Assembly (NCBI RefSeq): GCF_047121295.1
Contig: NZ_CP139447.1
Span: 7,254,001 to 7,318,000 of the forward strand
Length of the DNA stretch: 64,000 nt
Direction: 5' to 3'
From: Longispora sp047121295
GTDB taxonomy: Bacteria; Actinomycetota; Actinomycetes; Mycobacteriales; Micromonosporaceae
The notes beneath the pieces were generated by a model. The model had not been told where the DNA came from and did no database searches. It saw nothing but the letters and a program-made list of their open reading frames with translations. A program made the position numbers and the translations under genes. Shown here one piece after another: positions 17,179-26,005 of this stretch (within the stretch, counting starts at the first letter, position 1; every line of letters starts with the position of its first letter).

Positions 17179-18332
17179 AGCGCAGGCTGATCATCTCGGC
17201 CGTCCTGGCCGGAGTGCTCATCCTGCTCTGTTGCGCTGGCGGCACGGCCGCCGCCCTGCTCGGCGGCCTGAATGGCGACCCGAACGACCCCCGGCTCAAC
17301 TTGGCCGCCTGTGGGGCCGGGACCACGATCAACCTGGACCGGCTGCCCACACTGTCCGAGTTGTCCCCGGCCGAGATGCGCAACGCCGCGATGATCGTGC
17401 AGGAGGGCCAGCGGATGGCCATCCCGCCGCGCGCCTGGGTGATCGCGATGGGTACCGCGTTGCAGGAGTCCAACCTGCACAACCTCGCGAACAGCAACGT
17501 GCCGCGCTCGCTGGGCATCCCGCACGAGGGCGTCGGCCGGGACCACGACAGCGTCGGGCTGTTCCAGCAGCGCCCGCTGCCGCCCGACGGGGCCGGCGGC
17601 TGGGGCACGGTCGAGGAGCTGATGACCCCGGCGACCAGCGCGCACAAGTTCTACGACAAGCTGCGCGGCATCCCCGGCTGGGAGCGGATGCGGCTCACCG
17701 AGGCGGCGCAGCGGGTCCAGGTCAGCGCGTTCCCGGAGGCGTACCAGAAATGGGAGCCCCTGGCCGCCGCCATCGTCGACAGCCTGACCGGCGGCGCCGC
17801 CCGCGCGCCCGGTGCCGCCAACCCGGCGGCGCTGGGTTGCGCGCAGGGCGGCGTGATCACCGCCGGCGGCTGGACCACCCCGGTGTCCGACCAGGTGGGC
17901 AGCCGGTTCGGGCCCCGGGACGGCAGCTTCCACTACGGGGTGGACCTCAGCTCGCCGTACCGGACGCCGATCCGGGCCGCCGCCGCCGGGATCGTGATCA
18001 CGGCCGAGTGCAACGCGCACTCTGCCGGCGGTTCGATGAGCTGCGACGTCGACGGCGGGATCTGGGTGTCCGGCTGCGGATGGTATGTCGAGATCAAGCA
18101 CGCGGACAACGTCGCCACCCGGTACTGCCACATGATCCAGCGGCCGGCCGTCCGGGTCGGGCAGTTGGTCAGCGCGGGCGAGGTGATCGGGCTGTCCGGC
18201 AGTTCCGGGAACTCGTCGGGGCCGCATCTGCATTTTGAGGTGCACCTGGGCGGGGACATGTCGAACCGGGGGGCGGTGGATCCGGTGCCCTATATGGCGG
18301 CGAAGGGTGCGCCGCTGAAGGACGTCAGGTGA
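17175..18332 (+). CDS. Bifunctional wall hydrolase: lysozyme-like domain plus M23 peptidase
   Basis: The 385-residue protein has a membrane anchor or signal (LIISAVLAGVLILLCCAGGTAAALL). A transglycosylase-like domain follows (WVIAMGTALQESNLHNLANSN, DSVGLFQQRP). The C-terminal M23 metallopeptidase domain has HYGVDLSS and the zinc motif HLHFE in SGPHLHFEVH. Conjugation systems use such VirB1-type enzymes to open the peptidoglycan for the channel. GTG at 17175 overlaps the preceding stop (GTGA). It ends the operon and converges with an 8-base overlap on the next gene. Confidence 0.88.
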   Translation: MKRRLIISAVLAGVLILLCCAGGTAAALLGGLNGDPNDPRLNLAACGAGTTINLDRLPTLSELSPAEMRNAAMIVQEGQRMAIPPRAWVIAMGTALQESNLHNLANSNVPRSLGIPHEGVGRDHDSVGLFQQRPLPPDGAGGWGTVEELMTPATSAHKFYDKLRGIPGWERMRLTEAAQRVQVSAFPEAYQKWEPLAAAIVDSLTGGAARAPGAANPAALGCAQGGVITAGGWTTPVSDQVGSRFGPRDGSFHYGVDLSSPYRTPIRAAAAGIVITAECNAHSAGGSMSCDVDGGIWVSGCGWYVEIKHADNVATRYCHMIQRPAVRVGQLVSAGEVIGLSGSSGNSSGPHLHFEVHLGGDMSNRGAVDPVPYMAAKGAPLKDVR

Positions 18333-19029
18333 GCGTGCGGGCGGAGCAGACCCGCCAGCCATCCTGATTGGCGGTTTCGAAGGTCCAGCGCTGGGTGTCT
18401 TCCGTCCCCATCGCGGACAGCTCCAGATCCGCCTGGACCGTTGACTGGCCAGCCTGTTGCAGATTGGTCGCAGTCACCCGGAACTGGGTGTTGAACCGCC
18501 CCTCACGCTCTTTCAGGTCCGCCAGCAGAGCTCGCAGTGCCCCCAGATCAGCCTTCTTACAACTGAACCGCGCCACCGTCGGCTCATCCCGCGCCGTGAA
18601 CATCGCATCCACCAACTGCGACACCACCAACGTCGGAGTGCTCCGGTCGATCTTCGTCTGCTCGTCGTACACCCGCAATGCGATCCCCCCGGCAACGACG
18701 ACCGCGACGATCACCGCGATCCCCGCCACCAGCGCGATCACCTTCCCCCGGGGCCGCCGCCTCCCCTGACCCCCACCGGCCAGCCCCGTCGTCGCCCCCA
18801 CAACCGACGCCTCGCCCTCGCCGGAACCAGCGAACGCGCCAGCTTCGCCTCCGGCGACCGCCTCGGATCGCTGCCGCTCCTCGGCCGCCGCATCCGGCAC
18901 CACCGGCCCGGGGTCAACCCGGCCCGCCCCCCGGTCCCCGGCATCACCGTGAACCGGCACACCGCTCACGACCTGCGGTGCCACCATCGGCCACATCGGC
19001 TCGTCGCTCTGCCCGTCCCCTGAGGTCAT
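18325..19029 (-). CDS. Single-pass membrane protein with NTF2-like extracellular domain
   Basis: The 234-residue protein has a disordered Gly/Ala/Glu-rich N-terminus, a basic stop (GRRRPRGK), and one helix (VIALVAGIAVIVAVVVAGGIAL). A C-terminal domain (STPTLVVSQLVDAMFTARDEPTVARFSCKKADL... WTFETANQDGWRVCSARTLT) has the look of DUF4878/NTF2-like lumen domains and contains two Cys. It faces the secretion operon tail to tail, overlapping the hydrolase stop by 8 bases. A TcpC-like accessory role is possible but unproved. Confidence 0.65.
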   Translation of the reverse strand: MTSGDGQSDEPMWPMVAPQVVSGVPVHGDAGDRGAGRVDPGPVVPDAAAEERQRSEAVAGGEAGAFAGSGEGEASVVGATTGLAGGGQGRRRPRGKVIALVAGIAVIVAVVVAGGIALRVYDEQTKIDRSTPTLVVSQLVDAMFTARDEPTVARFSCKKADLGALRALLADLKEREGRFNTQFRVTATNLQQAGQSTVQADLELSAMGTEDTQRWTFETANQDGWRVCSARTLT

Positions 19030-19093
19030 GCCCTCAGGTTAACGGCCTTTCGCGGGCACCCCGCGCAGCCACCGTTGAGCTACGTTGACTGTC

Positions 19094-22000
19094 ATGCAAC
19101 CGGGCGTCTATGAGCAGATCATCACAGAGGAGCTCGACCGCAGGCTGGCAGGTGAGCGCCCGGAGTGTGTAGAGACCGCCCCGCTGCCGCCGTCCGACAA
19201 CGCCGAGGTTCTCGCACACCACATCCATCAGTTGGCTCTGCTTGCCCTGCGTAACACCGAGCCCGATGGTCGACTGTCGGTCGCCAATCACATCGCCGCG
19301 GCCATCGGCACGCTGGCTCCCCAGTCCGTCGACACCACCGACCAGATCCCGGCTCCCGGCCGGATGCTGCGGTCCGTGGTGCGAGCGACCGGGCTTCCCG
19401 GCCCGGTCCGTTGGCCAACGCGCCCCGGTACCCCGTTGACGGAGAGCGCGCTCCTGATCAATGGGCGGGAGGGCCTGAGCGTGGGCCCCGAACTCAAGCT
19501 GGAGCTCGCCTCAGCGGACCGGGTCGACCTGATCTGTGCGTTCATCAAGTGGAGCGGTCTGCGGATCCTCGAAGGTGAACTCGCCGAGTTCACCCGTCGG
19601 GGCGGCCGGCTGCGGATCATCACCACCACGTATCTGGGTGCGACGGATCAGCGGGCGCTCGAACGGCTTGCCGGCCTCGGTGCCGAGATCCGGATCAGCT
19701 ACGAGACCATGAGCACCAGGTTGCATGCGAAGGCCTGGCTGTTCCATCGCAAGACAAACTTCTCGACGGGGTACATCGGCTCGTCGAACATGTCCAAGGC
19801 CGCGCTCCTCGACGGCCTGGAATGGAACGTTCGGCTGTCGCAGGTCGCTCAGCCGCACCTGCTGGACACATTCGAAGCGACGTTCGAGACGTACTGGAAC
19901 GACGTCACCTTCGAGTCCTACGACCCGGTGCGTGACGAGGAACGACTTCGGGAGGCCCTCCGCCAGGAGAGCAGCGGTCCGAGTGACCTTCCGCTGGAAG
20001 TGACGAGCCTGGACGTCGCTCCGCGGCCGTACCAGCAGGAGATTCTCGAGCGGCTCGACGCGGAACGTGTGATCCACAACAGGTGGCGGAGTCTGGTGGT
20101 GATGGCCACCGGGACCGGCAAAACGGTGGTTTCCGCGCTGGACTACCGCCGGCTAAAGGAACAGGGCACCGTGAAGTCGCTGCTGTTCGTCGCCCATCGC
20201 GACACCCTGTTGAAGCAGGCGAGATCGACGTTTCGACACGTGTTGCGCGACGGCTCCTTCGGTGAGTTGTACGTGGGTGGCCAGATTCCCTCCGAGTGGC
20301 GGCATGTCTTCGCCTCGGTGCAGTCCCTGCACGGTGCTCTGGATCGGCTGGACCCCGAGCAGTTCGACGCCGTGATCGTCGACGAGTTCCACCATGCCGA
20401 GGCTGCCACCTATCAGCGGCTCCTCGGGCACTTCCGTCCGAAGATGCTGCTCGGACTGACGGCCACGCCGGAGCGCACCGACGGGTTGGACATTGCACGG
20501 TGGGTGGACGCGACTCCCATTGATCTCCGCCTGTGGGAGGCGCTCGAACGCGGCCTGCTGGCGCCGTTTCAGTACTTCGGGCTGCACGACGACACCGATC
20601 TGTCGGGTATCGGGTGGCGCACCGGGGGCTATGAGCCGGGCGAACTCACGGAGCTGTACATCGCGCACGAGGCGCGGGCTCAGCTGATCCTGCAGGCGGT
20701 GCAGGACAAGGTCGGCGATCTGGGCAGCATGCGGGGGCTCGGGTTCTGTGTCAGCATCCGGCACGCCGAGTTCATGGCCGAGCAGTTCGCGAAGGCTGGC
20801 ATTCCGTCCGAGGCTGTCACGTCCCATACCGCCGACCGTGACCGGGCGCTGCGGGACCTCCGGGACCGCCGACTGAACATGCTGTTCACCGTCGACCTCT
20901 TCAATGAGGGCATCGACCTCCCCGGCATAGACACCGTGCTGTTCCTGCGTCCCACCGAGAGCGCGACCGTCTTTCTCCAGCAGCTGGGGCGGGGCCTCCG
21001 TCACGCACCCGGCAAGGCGTGCCTGACCGTGCTGGACTTCATCGGCAAGCAGCGGGACGACTTCCGCTTCGACCTGCGGTTCCGCGCCCTCACGGGCTCC
21101 AGCCGGCGCGAGGTCGAAGACGACATTGCGCAGGGCTTCCCCCGGCTACCGGCCGGCTGCCACATCAATCTGGACCGCGAGGTCTCCCAGATCGTCCTGG
21201 CCAACGTGAAGCGCTCGCTGCGGCTCCAACGGGCCACCTTGGCTGCCGAGTTGCGCGCGCTCGGCGCCCGCGTGACCCTGGGCGAGTTCCTGGACGAGGC
21301 GGGGTTGACCCCGGCCGAGTTCTACCGCGCCGGCGCCGGTGACTGGACAGCGTTGCGCCGGACGGTCGGCCACGACGAGCATCCCGCCACCGACGATGAC
21401 CGACCGCTCGCCGCCGCCATTGCCCGGATGACCCATCTCGACGATCCCGTGCGGCTGGACTTCTTCGGCGAGTTGTTGGGGCGCCGCGATCGTCCGAGCA
21501 TCGAGGAGCTGTCGCCCGTCGAGCTCAGGCTCCTCGCCATGCTGCACGCCAACATCACGGCGGGAAAGGCTCCCGACACCGCGATGGGCGACACACTGCT
21601 CCGGCTGTGGGAGGCCCCGGCTCGGAGGCTGGAGATCACTCAGCTGTGCGCGACCCTGCGTGACCGGCTCTCGCGGTTGACGCTGGCGCTGCCGGGGGTG
21701 CCGGTGCACCTGCATGCCCAGTACAAGAAGGATGAGGCCCTGGCCGCATTCGGTCTGGACAGGCCGGCCAACGTGCGGGAAGGGGTGCGATTCGTCCAGG
21801 GGTACCAGGCGGATCTGTTCTTCGTGACGATCGACAAGTCAGACGGTACGTTCACGCCCAGCATGATGTACGCGGATCGGGCGCTCAGTCCCACCCTCTT
21901 CCAGTGGGAGAGCCAGAGCACCCTGCGCGCGGCGGCGCCCACGGCCCGGCGGTATATCGAACACGAGGCGCGCGGCAGCAGTGTGCATCTCTTCCTCCGG

Positions 22001-22165
22001 CACAACGGCCGCAAGGACGGCAACCTGGGCGCGCCACCGTTCCTGTACGCCGGCCGGATGTCGTACGTCAGTCATGAGAACGAACGACCGGTCCGGATCC
22101 TGTGGCGGTTGGAGCACGCTCTGCCAGCAGACGTGTTCCACTTCGCGAAGGTGACCGCCGGCTGA
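19094..22165 (+). CDS. PLD-nuclease / SF2 helicase / DUF3427 protein (candidate defence protein)
   Basis: The 1023-residue protein has three parts. A phospholipase-D-type nuclease half-site lies around residue 210 (RLHAKAWLF ... GSSNMSKAAL). An SF2 helicase follows with Walker A MATGTGKT (about 337), the box VIVDEFHH (about 427), TATPER (about 455) and QQLGRGLR (about 629). A C-terminal DUF3427 domain runs from about residue 840 (VRFVQGYQADLFFVTIDKSD, FQWESQSTL, SSVHLFLR). Proteins of this build are frequent in bacterial defence islands and are thought to cut or unwind foreign nucleic acid. The ATG at 19094 is chosen over a TTG three codons earlier; neither has a good ribosome binding site. 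Confidence 0.88.
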   Translation: MQPGVYEQIITEELDRRLAGERPECVETAPLPPSDNAEVLAHHIHQLALLALRNTEPDGRLSVANHIAAAIGTLAPQSVDTTDQIPAPGRMLRSVVRATGLPGPVRWPTRPGTPLTESALLINGREGLSVGPELKLELASADRVDLICAFIKWSGLRILEGELAEFTRRGGRLRIITTTYLGATDQRALERLAGLGAEIRISYETMSTRLHAKAWLFHRKTNFSTGYIGSSNMSKAALLDGLEWNVRLSQVAQPHLLDTFEATFETYWNDVTFESYDPVRDEERLREALRQESSGPSDLPLEVTSLDVAPRPYQQEILERLDAERVIHNRWRSLVVMATGTGKTVVSALDYRRLKEQGTVKSLLFVAHRDTLLKQARSTFRHVLRDGSFGELYVGGQIPSEWRHVFASVQSLHGALDRLDPEQFDAVIVDEFHHAEAATYQRLLGHFRPKMLLGLTATPERTDGLDIARWVDATPIDLRLWEALERGLLAPFQYFGLHDDTDLSGIGWRTGGYEPGELTELYIAHEARAQLILQAVQDKVGDLGSMRGLGFCVSIRHAEFMAEQFAKAGIPSEAVTSHTADRDRALRDLRDRRLNMLFTVDLFNEGIDLPGIDTVLFLRPTESATVFLQQLGRGLRHAPGKACLTVLDFIGKQRDDFRFDLRFRALTGSSRREVEDDIAQGFPRLPAGCHINLDREVSQIVLANVKRSLRLQRATLAAELRALGARVTLGEFLDEAGLTPAEFYRAGAGDWTALRRTVGHDEHPATDDDRPLAAAIARMTHLDDPVRLDFFGELLGRRDRPSIEELSPVELRLLAMLHANITAGKAPDTAMGDTLLRLWEAPARRLEITQLCATLRDRLSRLTLALPGVPVHLHAQYKKDEALAAFGLDRPANVREGVRFVQGYQADLFFVTIDKSDGTFTPSMMYADRALSPTLFQWESQSTLRAAAPTARRYIEHEARGSSVHLFLRHNGRKDGNLGAPPFLYAGRMSYVSHENERPVRILWRLEHALPADVFHFAKVTAG

Positions 22166-22227
22166 CGTCTTCAGGCCGGAGACCGGCGGTGCTGTCCCCG
22201 CGCCCGGGACTGCGGTAGCGTTCCCGG

Positions 22228-24831
22228 GTGGGAATCGGCAGGCTGAGGTTCGGGGTCGAGCAGGCTGTCACTCTGCACCGGCAGGCCTCCGGCCTCGTGG
22301 CCGCAGTCCGCCGCGCGCTGGAGATGCCGACGGCCAGCGGTTACTCGGCGGAGTCCACGGCCGAGCAGCGGGCCATCGTCGCGCACCTGGCCCGGACGGC
22401 CGCCGAGCTGGCCCCGGGCTGGCTGGGCGTCCCGCTCACCGGGGATATGCCGCTCACCGAGACCGCGCCCCTCGCCGGAGACACGCCGCTCACCCAGACC
22501 GCGCCCCTCGCCGGGGACACGCCGCCCGCGAAGGACGCCACGGTCCCTGCCCTGCCGGCCCTGGTCCGGATCGGCGAGGCCCGTCCCCTGCCCGACGCCG
22601 CGTTCCCCCTCCTCGTCCCCACGCTCGGCAAGGGCCATCTCGTCGTCGACGCGGACGCCCGGGATCCCCGGGTCACGGCGCTGATCCGCACGGTTCTCCT
22701 CCGGCTGCTCGCCGCGATGCCGGCCCGGGAGCTTAGGGTGCTGATCGCCGACAGCGCCACGGTGGGTACCGCGACGGCCCCGTTCCGGCCCCTGTTCGAG
22801 GCGGGTGCCCTGCCGGCCCCGGTCACCGACCGGGACGGGCTGCGGCATGTCCTGGACGAGGCGGAGCGGCAGGTGAAGGCGGGGCACAAGGAGCTGCCGT
22901 ACCTGCTGGTGGTGGTCGCCGTGGCCCCCGAGCTGCTGGAGCCCGCCGACGCGGCCCGGATCGCGGCCCTCGCGCACGCCGGGCCGGCCGCGCGGCTGCA
23001 CCTGCTGGTCACGGCGCACACGGGCAAGGCGCTGCCGAACAGCACTCAGCTCACCCTGCGCGACGAGTACGCGCTCCTGGTCAGCCCGGGGGGCGAGGCG
23101 TCGACCATTCCGGTGTACCTGGATCCGGCGCCCCCGCCGGACCTGATCACCCGGGTGGCGGCGAACCTCGCGGCCGAGGCTGCCCGGGCCGGGCGGACCG
23201 AGCTGGCCAGTCTGCTGCCGGCCCAGCGCTGGGCGGAGTCGAGCCGGGCCGGGCTGAACGCCACGGTCGGCCGGTCGGGGATGGCCGAGCAGACCCTGAG
23301 CTTCGACGACGCGACCCCGCACTGGCTGGTGGGCGGCCGGTCCGGTGCCGGTAAGACGGCGTTCCTGGTGAACGTCCTCTATGGCCTGGCGACCCGGTAC
23401 GCGCCGGAGGAGCTGGTGCTGTACCTGCTGGACTTCAAGGAGGGCGTGAGCTTCACGGAGTTCACGCCGACGGAGCGCGACCCGTCGTGGATCCCGCACG
23501 CCCGGGCGGTGGGCATCGAGTCCGACCGGGAGTACGGGGTGGCGGTGCTCCGGGAGCTCGACGCCGAGATGTCCCAGCGGGCGACGCTGCTCAAACGGGC
23601 CGGCGTGCTGAAGATCGGCGAGCTGACGGAGACCATCCCGCGGGTGGTGTGCGTGATCGACGAGTTCCAGGTGCTGTTCGCCGGGAACGACAAACTGGCC
23701 CGGGACGCCGTGGACCTGCTGGAATCGCTCGCGCGGAAGGGCCGGTCGTACGGGATCCACCTCGTGCTGGCCAGCCAGACCGTGAGCGGCGTCGAGGCGC
23801 TGTACACGAAGAGGGAGTCGATCTTCGGGCAGTTCGCCGCGCGCGTGGCCCTGCCCGGCGGGGCGGGCGTGCTCGACCCGCTGAACAACGCCGCGACGGC
23901 GCTCCGGCTGGGCGAGGCCGTGCTGAACACGTCGGCGGGCGCGCCCGGCCACGACACCGTGGTGCGGTTCCCGAACCCGCACGCCGAGGTCGAGACGCTG
24001 GCCGAGCTGCGGCACACCCTCTGGCAGGCCCGACCGGCCGGGTCGGAACCCCCGAGCGTCTTCGAGGGGTACGCGGAGCAGCACATCGCCGACGATCCGG
24101 TCTTCGGCGCCCAGGTGCACCGCCGGCGCGCCGAGGTGATCGTGGGCCGCAACGTGGACGTGCCCGGCTCGACGGCCTCGTTCCCGCTGGATGCCAGTCC
24201 GGGCCGGCACATCGCGGTCCTCGGGCCCAGCGAGATCGGCGCGGACATCCTGCACGCCGCCGTCGCGGGGCTGGCCCGGCAGCACGGCCCGGGTGACGTG
24301 CGGTTCCTGCTCGCCCCGCTGGTCGCCGCCGCCGATCCGGTGTGCGACGACGTGGTCGTGGACCTCGACCGGCTGGGGCACAGCTACGAGATCCTGGACG
24401 CGTACCGGCTGCGCGCCGTGCTCGCCGGCCTCGGCGACCCGTCGACGGACGGCGCCCAGAAGCCCAGCTACCTGGTGCTGTTCGGCGCGGACGCGGCCAG
24501 CGGGATGCTCGAACAGCGCGACCCGGAGACCCGCCGCTCGGGCCTCGACGACCTGCGCGGGGTGCTGCGGACCGGCCCGGCGCGCGGCGTGCACGTGCTC
24601 GGCTGGTGGCGCGGGCTGCGCCGGTTCGGCGAGGACGTCGGCGGCTCCTCGGCCCGGGAGGACGTGGCCTGCCTGGTCACCCTCAACGTGCCGGGTTCCG
24701 AGGTGGCGATGATGCTGGGCCAGTCGCAGCTGGACTGGCAGTACCGGCCGAACCGGGCCCTGCTCATCGACCGGCACACCGACCGGGTCGCCACGATCGT
24801 GCCCTACGTCCGCCCGGGGAGGTACGCATGA
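22228..24831 (+). CDS. FtsK/SpoIIIE (EssC-like) multi-domain ATPase without membrane segments
   Basis: The 867-residue protein has a central FtsK-type domain with Walker A GGRSGAGKTAF near residue 369 and Walker B RVVCVIDEF near 472, followed by LARKGRSYGIHLVLASQ. The regions before (about 110-330) and after (about 640-860, ASPGRHIAVLGPSEIGADIL) look like degenerate copies of the same fold lacking the P-loop Lys-Thr. One active and two inactive domains recall EssC/EccC of type VII secretion. It has no transmembrane helices of its own; the next gene, overlapping by ATGA, could supply the membrane anchor. An 18-residue repeat rich in PLAGDTPLT lies near residues 70-100. Confidence 0.8.
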   Translation: MGIGRLRFGVEQAVTLHRQASGLVAAVRRALEMPTASGYSAESTAEQRAIVAHLARTAAELAPGWLGVPLTGDMPLTETAPLAGDTPLTQTAPLAGDTPPAKDATVPALPALVRIGEARPLPDAAFPLLVPTLGKGHLVVDADARDPRVTALIRTVLLRLLAAMPARELRVLIADSATVGTATAPFRPLFEAGALPAPVTDRDGLRHVLDEAERQVKAGHKELPYLLVVVAVAPELLEPADAARIAALAHAGPAARLHLLVTAHTGKALPNSTQLTLRDEYALLVSPGGEASTIPVYLDPAPPPDLITRVAANLAAEAARAGRTELASLLPAQRWAESSRAGLNATVGRSGMAEQTLSFDDATPHWLVGGRSGAGKTAFLVNVLYGLATRYAPEELVLYLLDFKEGVSFTEFTPTERDPSWIPHARAVGIESDREYGVAVLRELDAEMSQRATLLKRAGVLKIGELTETIPRVVCVIDEFQVLFAGNDKLARDAVDLLESLARKGRSYGIHLVLASQTVSGVEALYTKRESIFGQFAARVALPGGAGVLDPLNNAATALRLGEAVLNTSAGAPGHDTVVRFPNPHAEVETLAELRHTLWQARPAGSEPPSVFEGYAEQHIADDPVFGAQVHRRRAEVIVGRNVDVPGSTASFPLDASPGRHIAVLGPSEIGADILHAAVAGLARQHGPGDVRFLLAPLVAAADPVCDDVVVDLDRLGHSYEILDAYRLRAVLAGLGDPSTDGAQKPSYLVLFGADAASGMLEQRDPETRRSGLDDLRGVLRTGPARGVHVLGWWRGLRRFGEDVGGSSAREDVACLVTLNVPGSEVAMMLGQSQLDWQYRPNRALLIDRHTDRVATIVPYVRPGRYA

Positions 24832-25454
24832 CCTGGCGCGAGTACGCCACCCTCGCCGGCCAGCTGGAGGCGCACCGGGGGGTGCAGGCCGCCCGGGCCG
24901 CCGGCCACGTGTCGGCGCGCACCGCGCTCGGCGCCGAGCTGACCGCGCTGGAGGAGCTGCTGGCCGGCCAGCAGGACCGCCTCACGGAGCTGTACGACAG
25001 GTTCGACCTGTCCGAGCCGGTGCTCAGCCCGCAGCAGGCCCCGCAGGTCACCGACCTCGCCGACGCGCTCCGCCGGGCCCGGGACGCCGCCGAGCGGTCC
25101 GCGAGCCAGTTGACGGCCGTGGAGTCGGCGGCGCGAAGGTCGCCGTACCTGCCGCACTGGTCGACCAACCTGCGCAACGCCCTTGTCTACGGCTGCACCT
25201 CGGCCGCCGCGTTCTTCGTCAACGTGTTCGCGTTCCTGGGCACCTCGGGCGTGGGCCGGCTGCTCGTGACGCTGCTGTTCGTCGCCCTGCCGTTCCTCGC
25301 GTACGGCGTCGGCAGTTCCCTGATCGGCGTCCTCTTCAAGCCCGCGCTGGGCGCGAAGCCGCCGAAGACCCGTCCACTGGGGCTGGCGATCTGCCTGGCC
25401 CCGATCCTGCCGCTGTGTGCCCTGTGGGGCATCTCGTGGACCGTAGGAGGCTGA
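24828..25454 (+). CDS. Coiled-coil plus membrane-helix partner of the FtsK-like ATPase
   Basis: The 208-residue protein starts with about 110 residues of helical, charged sequence (GAELTALEELLAGQQDRLTELYD, DALRRARDAAERSASQLTAVE). Three or four hydrophobic helices follow (NALVYGCTSAAAFFVNVFAF, LLVTLLFVALPFLAYGVGSSLIGVLF, LGLAICLAPILPLCALWGISW). ATG overlaps the ATPase stop (ATGA), so the two are made together. No family is recognised; a membrane docking role for the ATPase is inference. Confidence 0.7.
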   Translation: MTWREYATLAGQLEAHRGVQAARAAGHVSARTALGAELTALEELLAGQQDRLTELYDRFDLSEPVLSPQQAPQVTDLADALRRARDAAERSASQLTAVESAARRSPYLPHWSTNLRNALVYGCTSAAAFFVNVFAFLGTSGVGRLLVTLLFVALPFLAYGVGSSLIGVLFKPALGAKPPKTRPLGLAICLAPILPLCALWGISWTVGG

Positions 25455-25461
25455 CCGCGCC

Positions 25462-25722
25462 ATGGCGAACATCGAACAGATCAAAGTGATCATCACGGCG
25501 GCGACCCGGGACACCGAGGACATCGTCACCGAGGTGCACGGCCTGTGCGACCGACTGGACGAGGCGATGGTCCGGCTGCGCACGGCGGCGTCCGGCAGTT
25601 CGCACCCGAAGGCCGACGAGGCGATCCGCTTCCTCCAGCAGGCCCGCGACCGCCTGGACGAGGCCGGCACCCTGGCCCGGGGCGCGGTCGACGCGGCCGG
25701 GGTTTACCGCGCGCTGATCTAG
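25462..25722 (+). CDS. Small helical protein, WXG100-like in size
   Basis: The 86-residue all-helical acidic protein (IEQIKVIITAATRDTEDIV, CDRLDEAMVRLRTAASG, ADEAIRFLQQARDRLDEAG) has a central Gly/Ser break between two helices. Length and helix-turn-helix hairpin shape fit the WXG100/Esx superfamily, but the WxG motif itself is absent. It follows the membrane partner by seven bases and closes the ATPase operon. It could be a secreted substrate or a structural adaptor of the system. Confidence 0.65.
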   Translation: MANIEQIKVIITAATRDTEDIVTEVHGLCDRLDEAMVRLRTAASGSSHPKADEAIRFLQQARDRLDEAGTLARGAVDAAGVYRALI

Positions 25723-25767
25723 CACGCACGGCTGTGTGCCGGGATGTGTACCTACATGTTCGACACT

Positions 25768-25795
25768 CCTTTCGACAGCGACCCCCGTCGAAAGG
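25768..25795 (+). promoter_or_regulatory. Hairpin whose 3' arm contains the ribosome binding site of the small peptide gene
   Basis: CCTTTCGAC (25768-25776) pairs perfectly with GTCGAAAGG (25787-25795) over a 10-base loop. The GAAAGG of the right arm is the only plausible Shine-Dalgarno for the ATG at 25804. Folding would block translation, suggesting control by RNA structure or by passing ribosomes. Confidence 0.55.
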
Positions 25796-25803
25796 CTGTT
25801 CAG

Positions 25804-25962
25804 ATGAGTATCGTGCGCAAGTCCCTCGCCGCCGCCGCGATCGTCGCCGCCCTCCTGGTGGGCGGGGCAGCGGCCGCCGCCGCCAGCCAGCACTCCTCGG
25901 TCACGGCCCAGCAGGAGTGCGGCTACCAGCCGCAGTACCCCTACACCTGCAAGGTCGTCTGA
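25804..25962 (+). CDS. Small secreted peptide with two cysteines
   Basis: The 52-residue protein has a classic signal peptide: basic start MSIVRKSL, then a run of Ala, Ile, Val and Leu ending AAAAAAS. The short mature part is of about 25 residues, with Cys in ECGYQPQYPYTCKVV. A disulfide between the two Cys would make a small Tyr/Pro-rich loop. ATG at 25804 is chosen because GAAAGG lies eight bases upstream; an in-frame ATG at 25744 would place an unlikely hydrophilic tract before the signal. It follows the FtsK-like operon and faces folE. Confidence 0.65.
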   Translation: MSIVRKSLAAAAIVAALLVGGAAAAAASQHSSVTAQQECGYQPQYPYTCKVV

Positions 25963-25974
25963 CCCGGTAGGTCC

Positions 25975-26005
25975 AGGCACCCGGCCCCCGAGGGGTCGGG
26001 TGCCT
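25975..26005. terminator. Hairpin between the secreted peptide gene and folE
   Basis: AGGCACCCG (25975-25983) pairs with CGGGTGCCT (25997-26005) around a GC-rich loop. It overlaps the folE stop and lies 13 bases after the peptide stop, so it can end both convergent transcripts. No clear T-run follows. Confidence 0.65.

Noticed and set aside
22171..24777. 868-codon open frame opposite the FtsK-like gene
   Set aside because: A high-GC antisense shadow rich in Arg, Gly and Val; the plus strand encodes P-loop motifs and overlaps its neighbours properly.
9721..25962. Integrative conjugative element
   Set aside because: No integrase, relaxase, excisionase or flanking direct repeat was found by eye; only part of a secretion apparatus is present.
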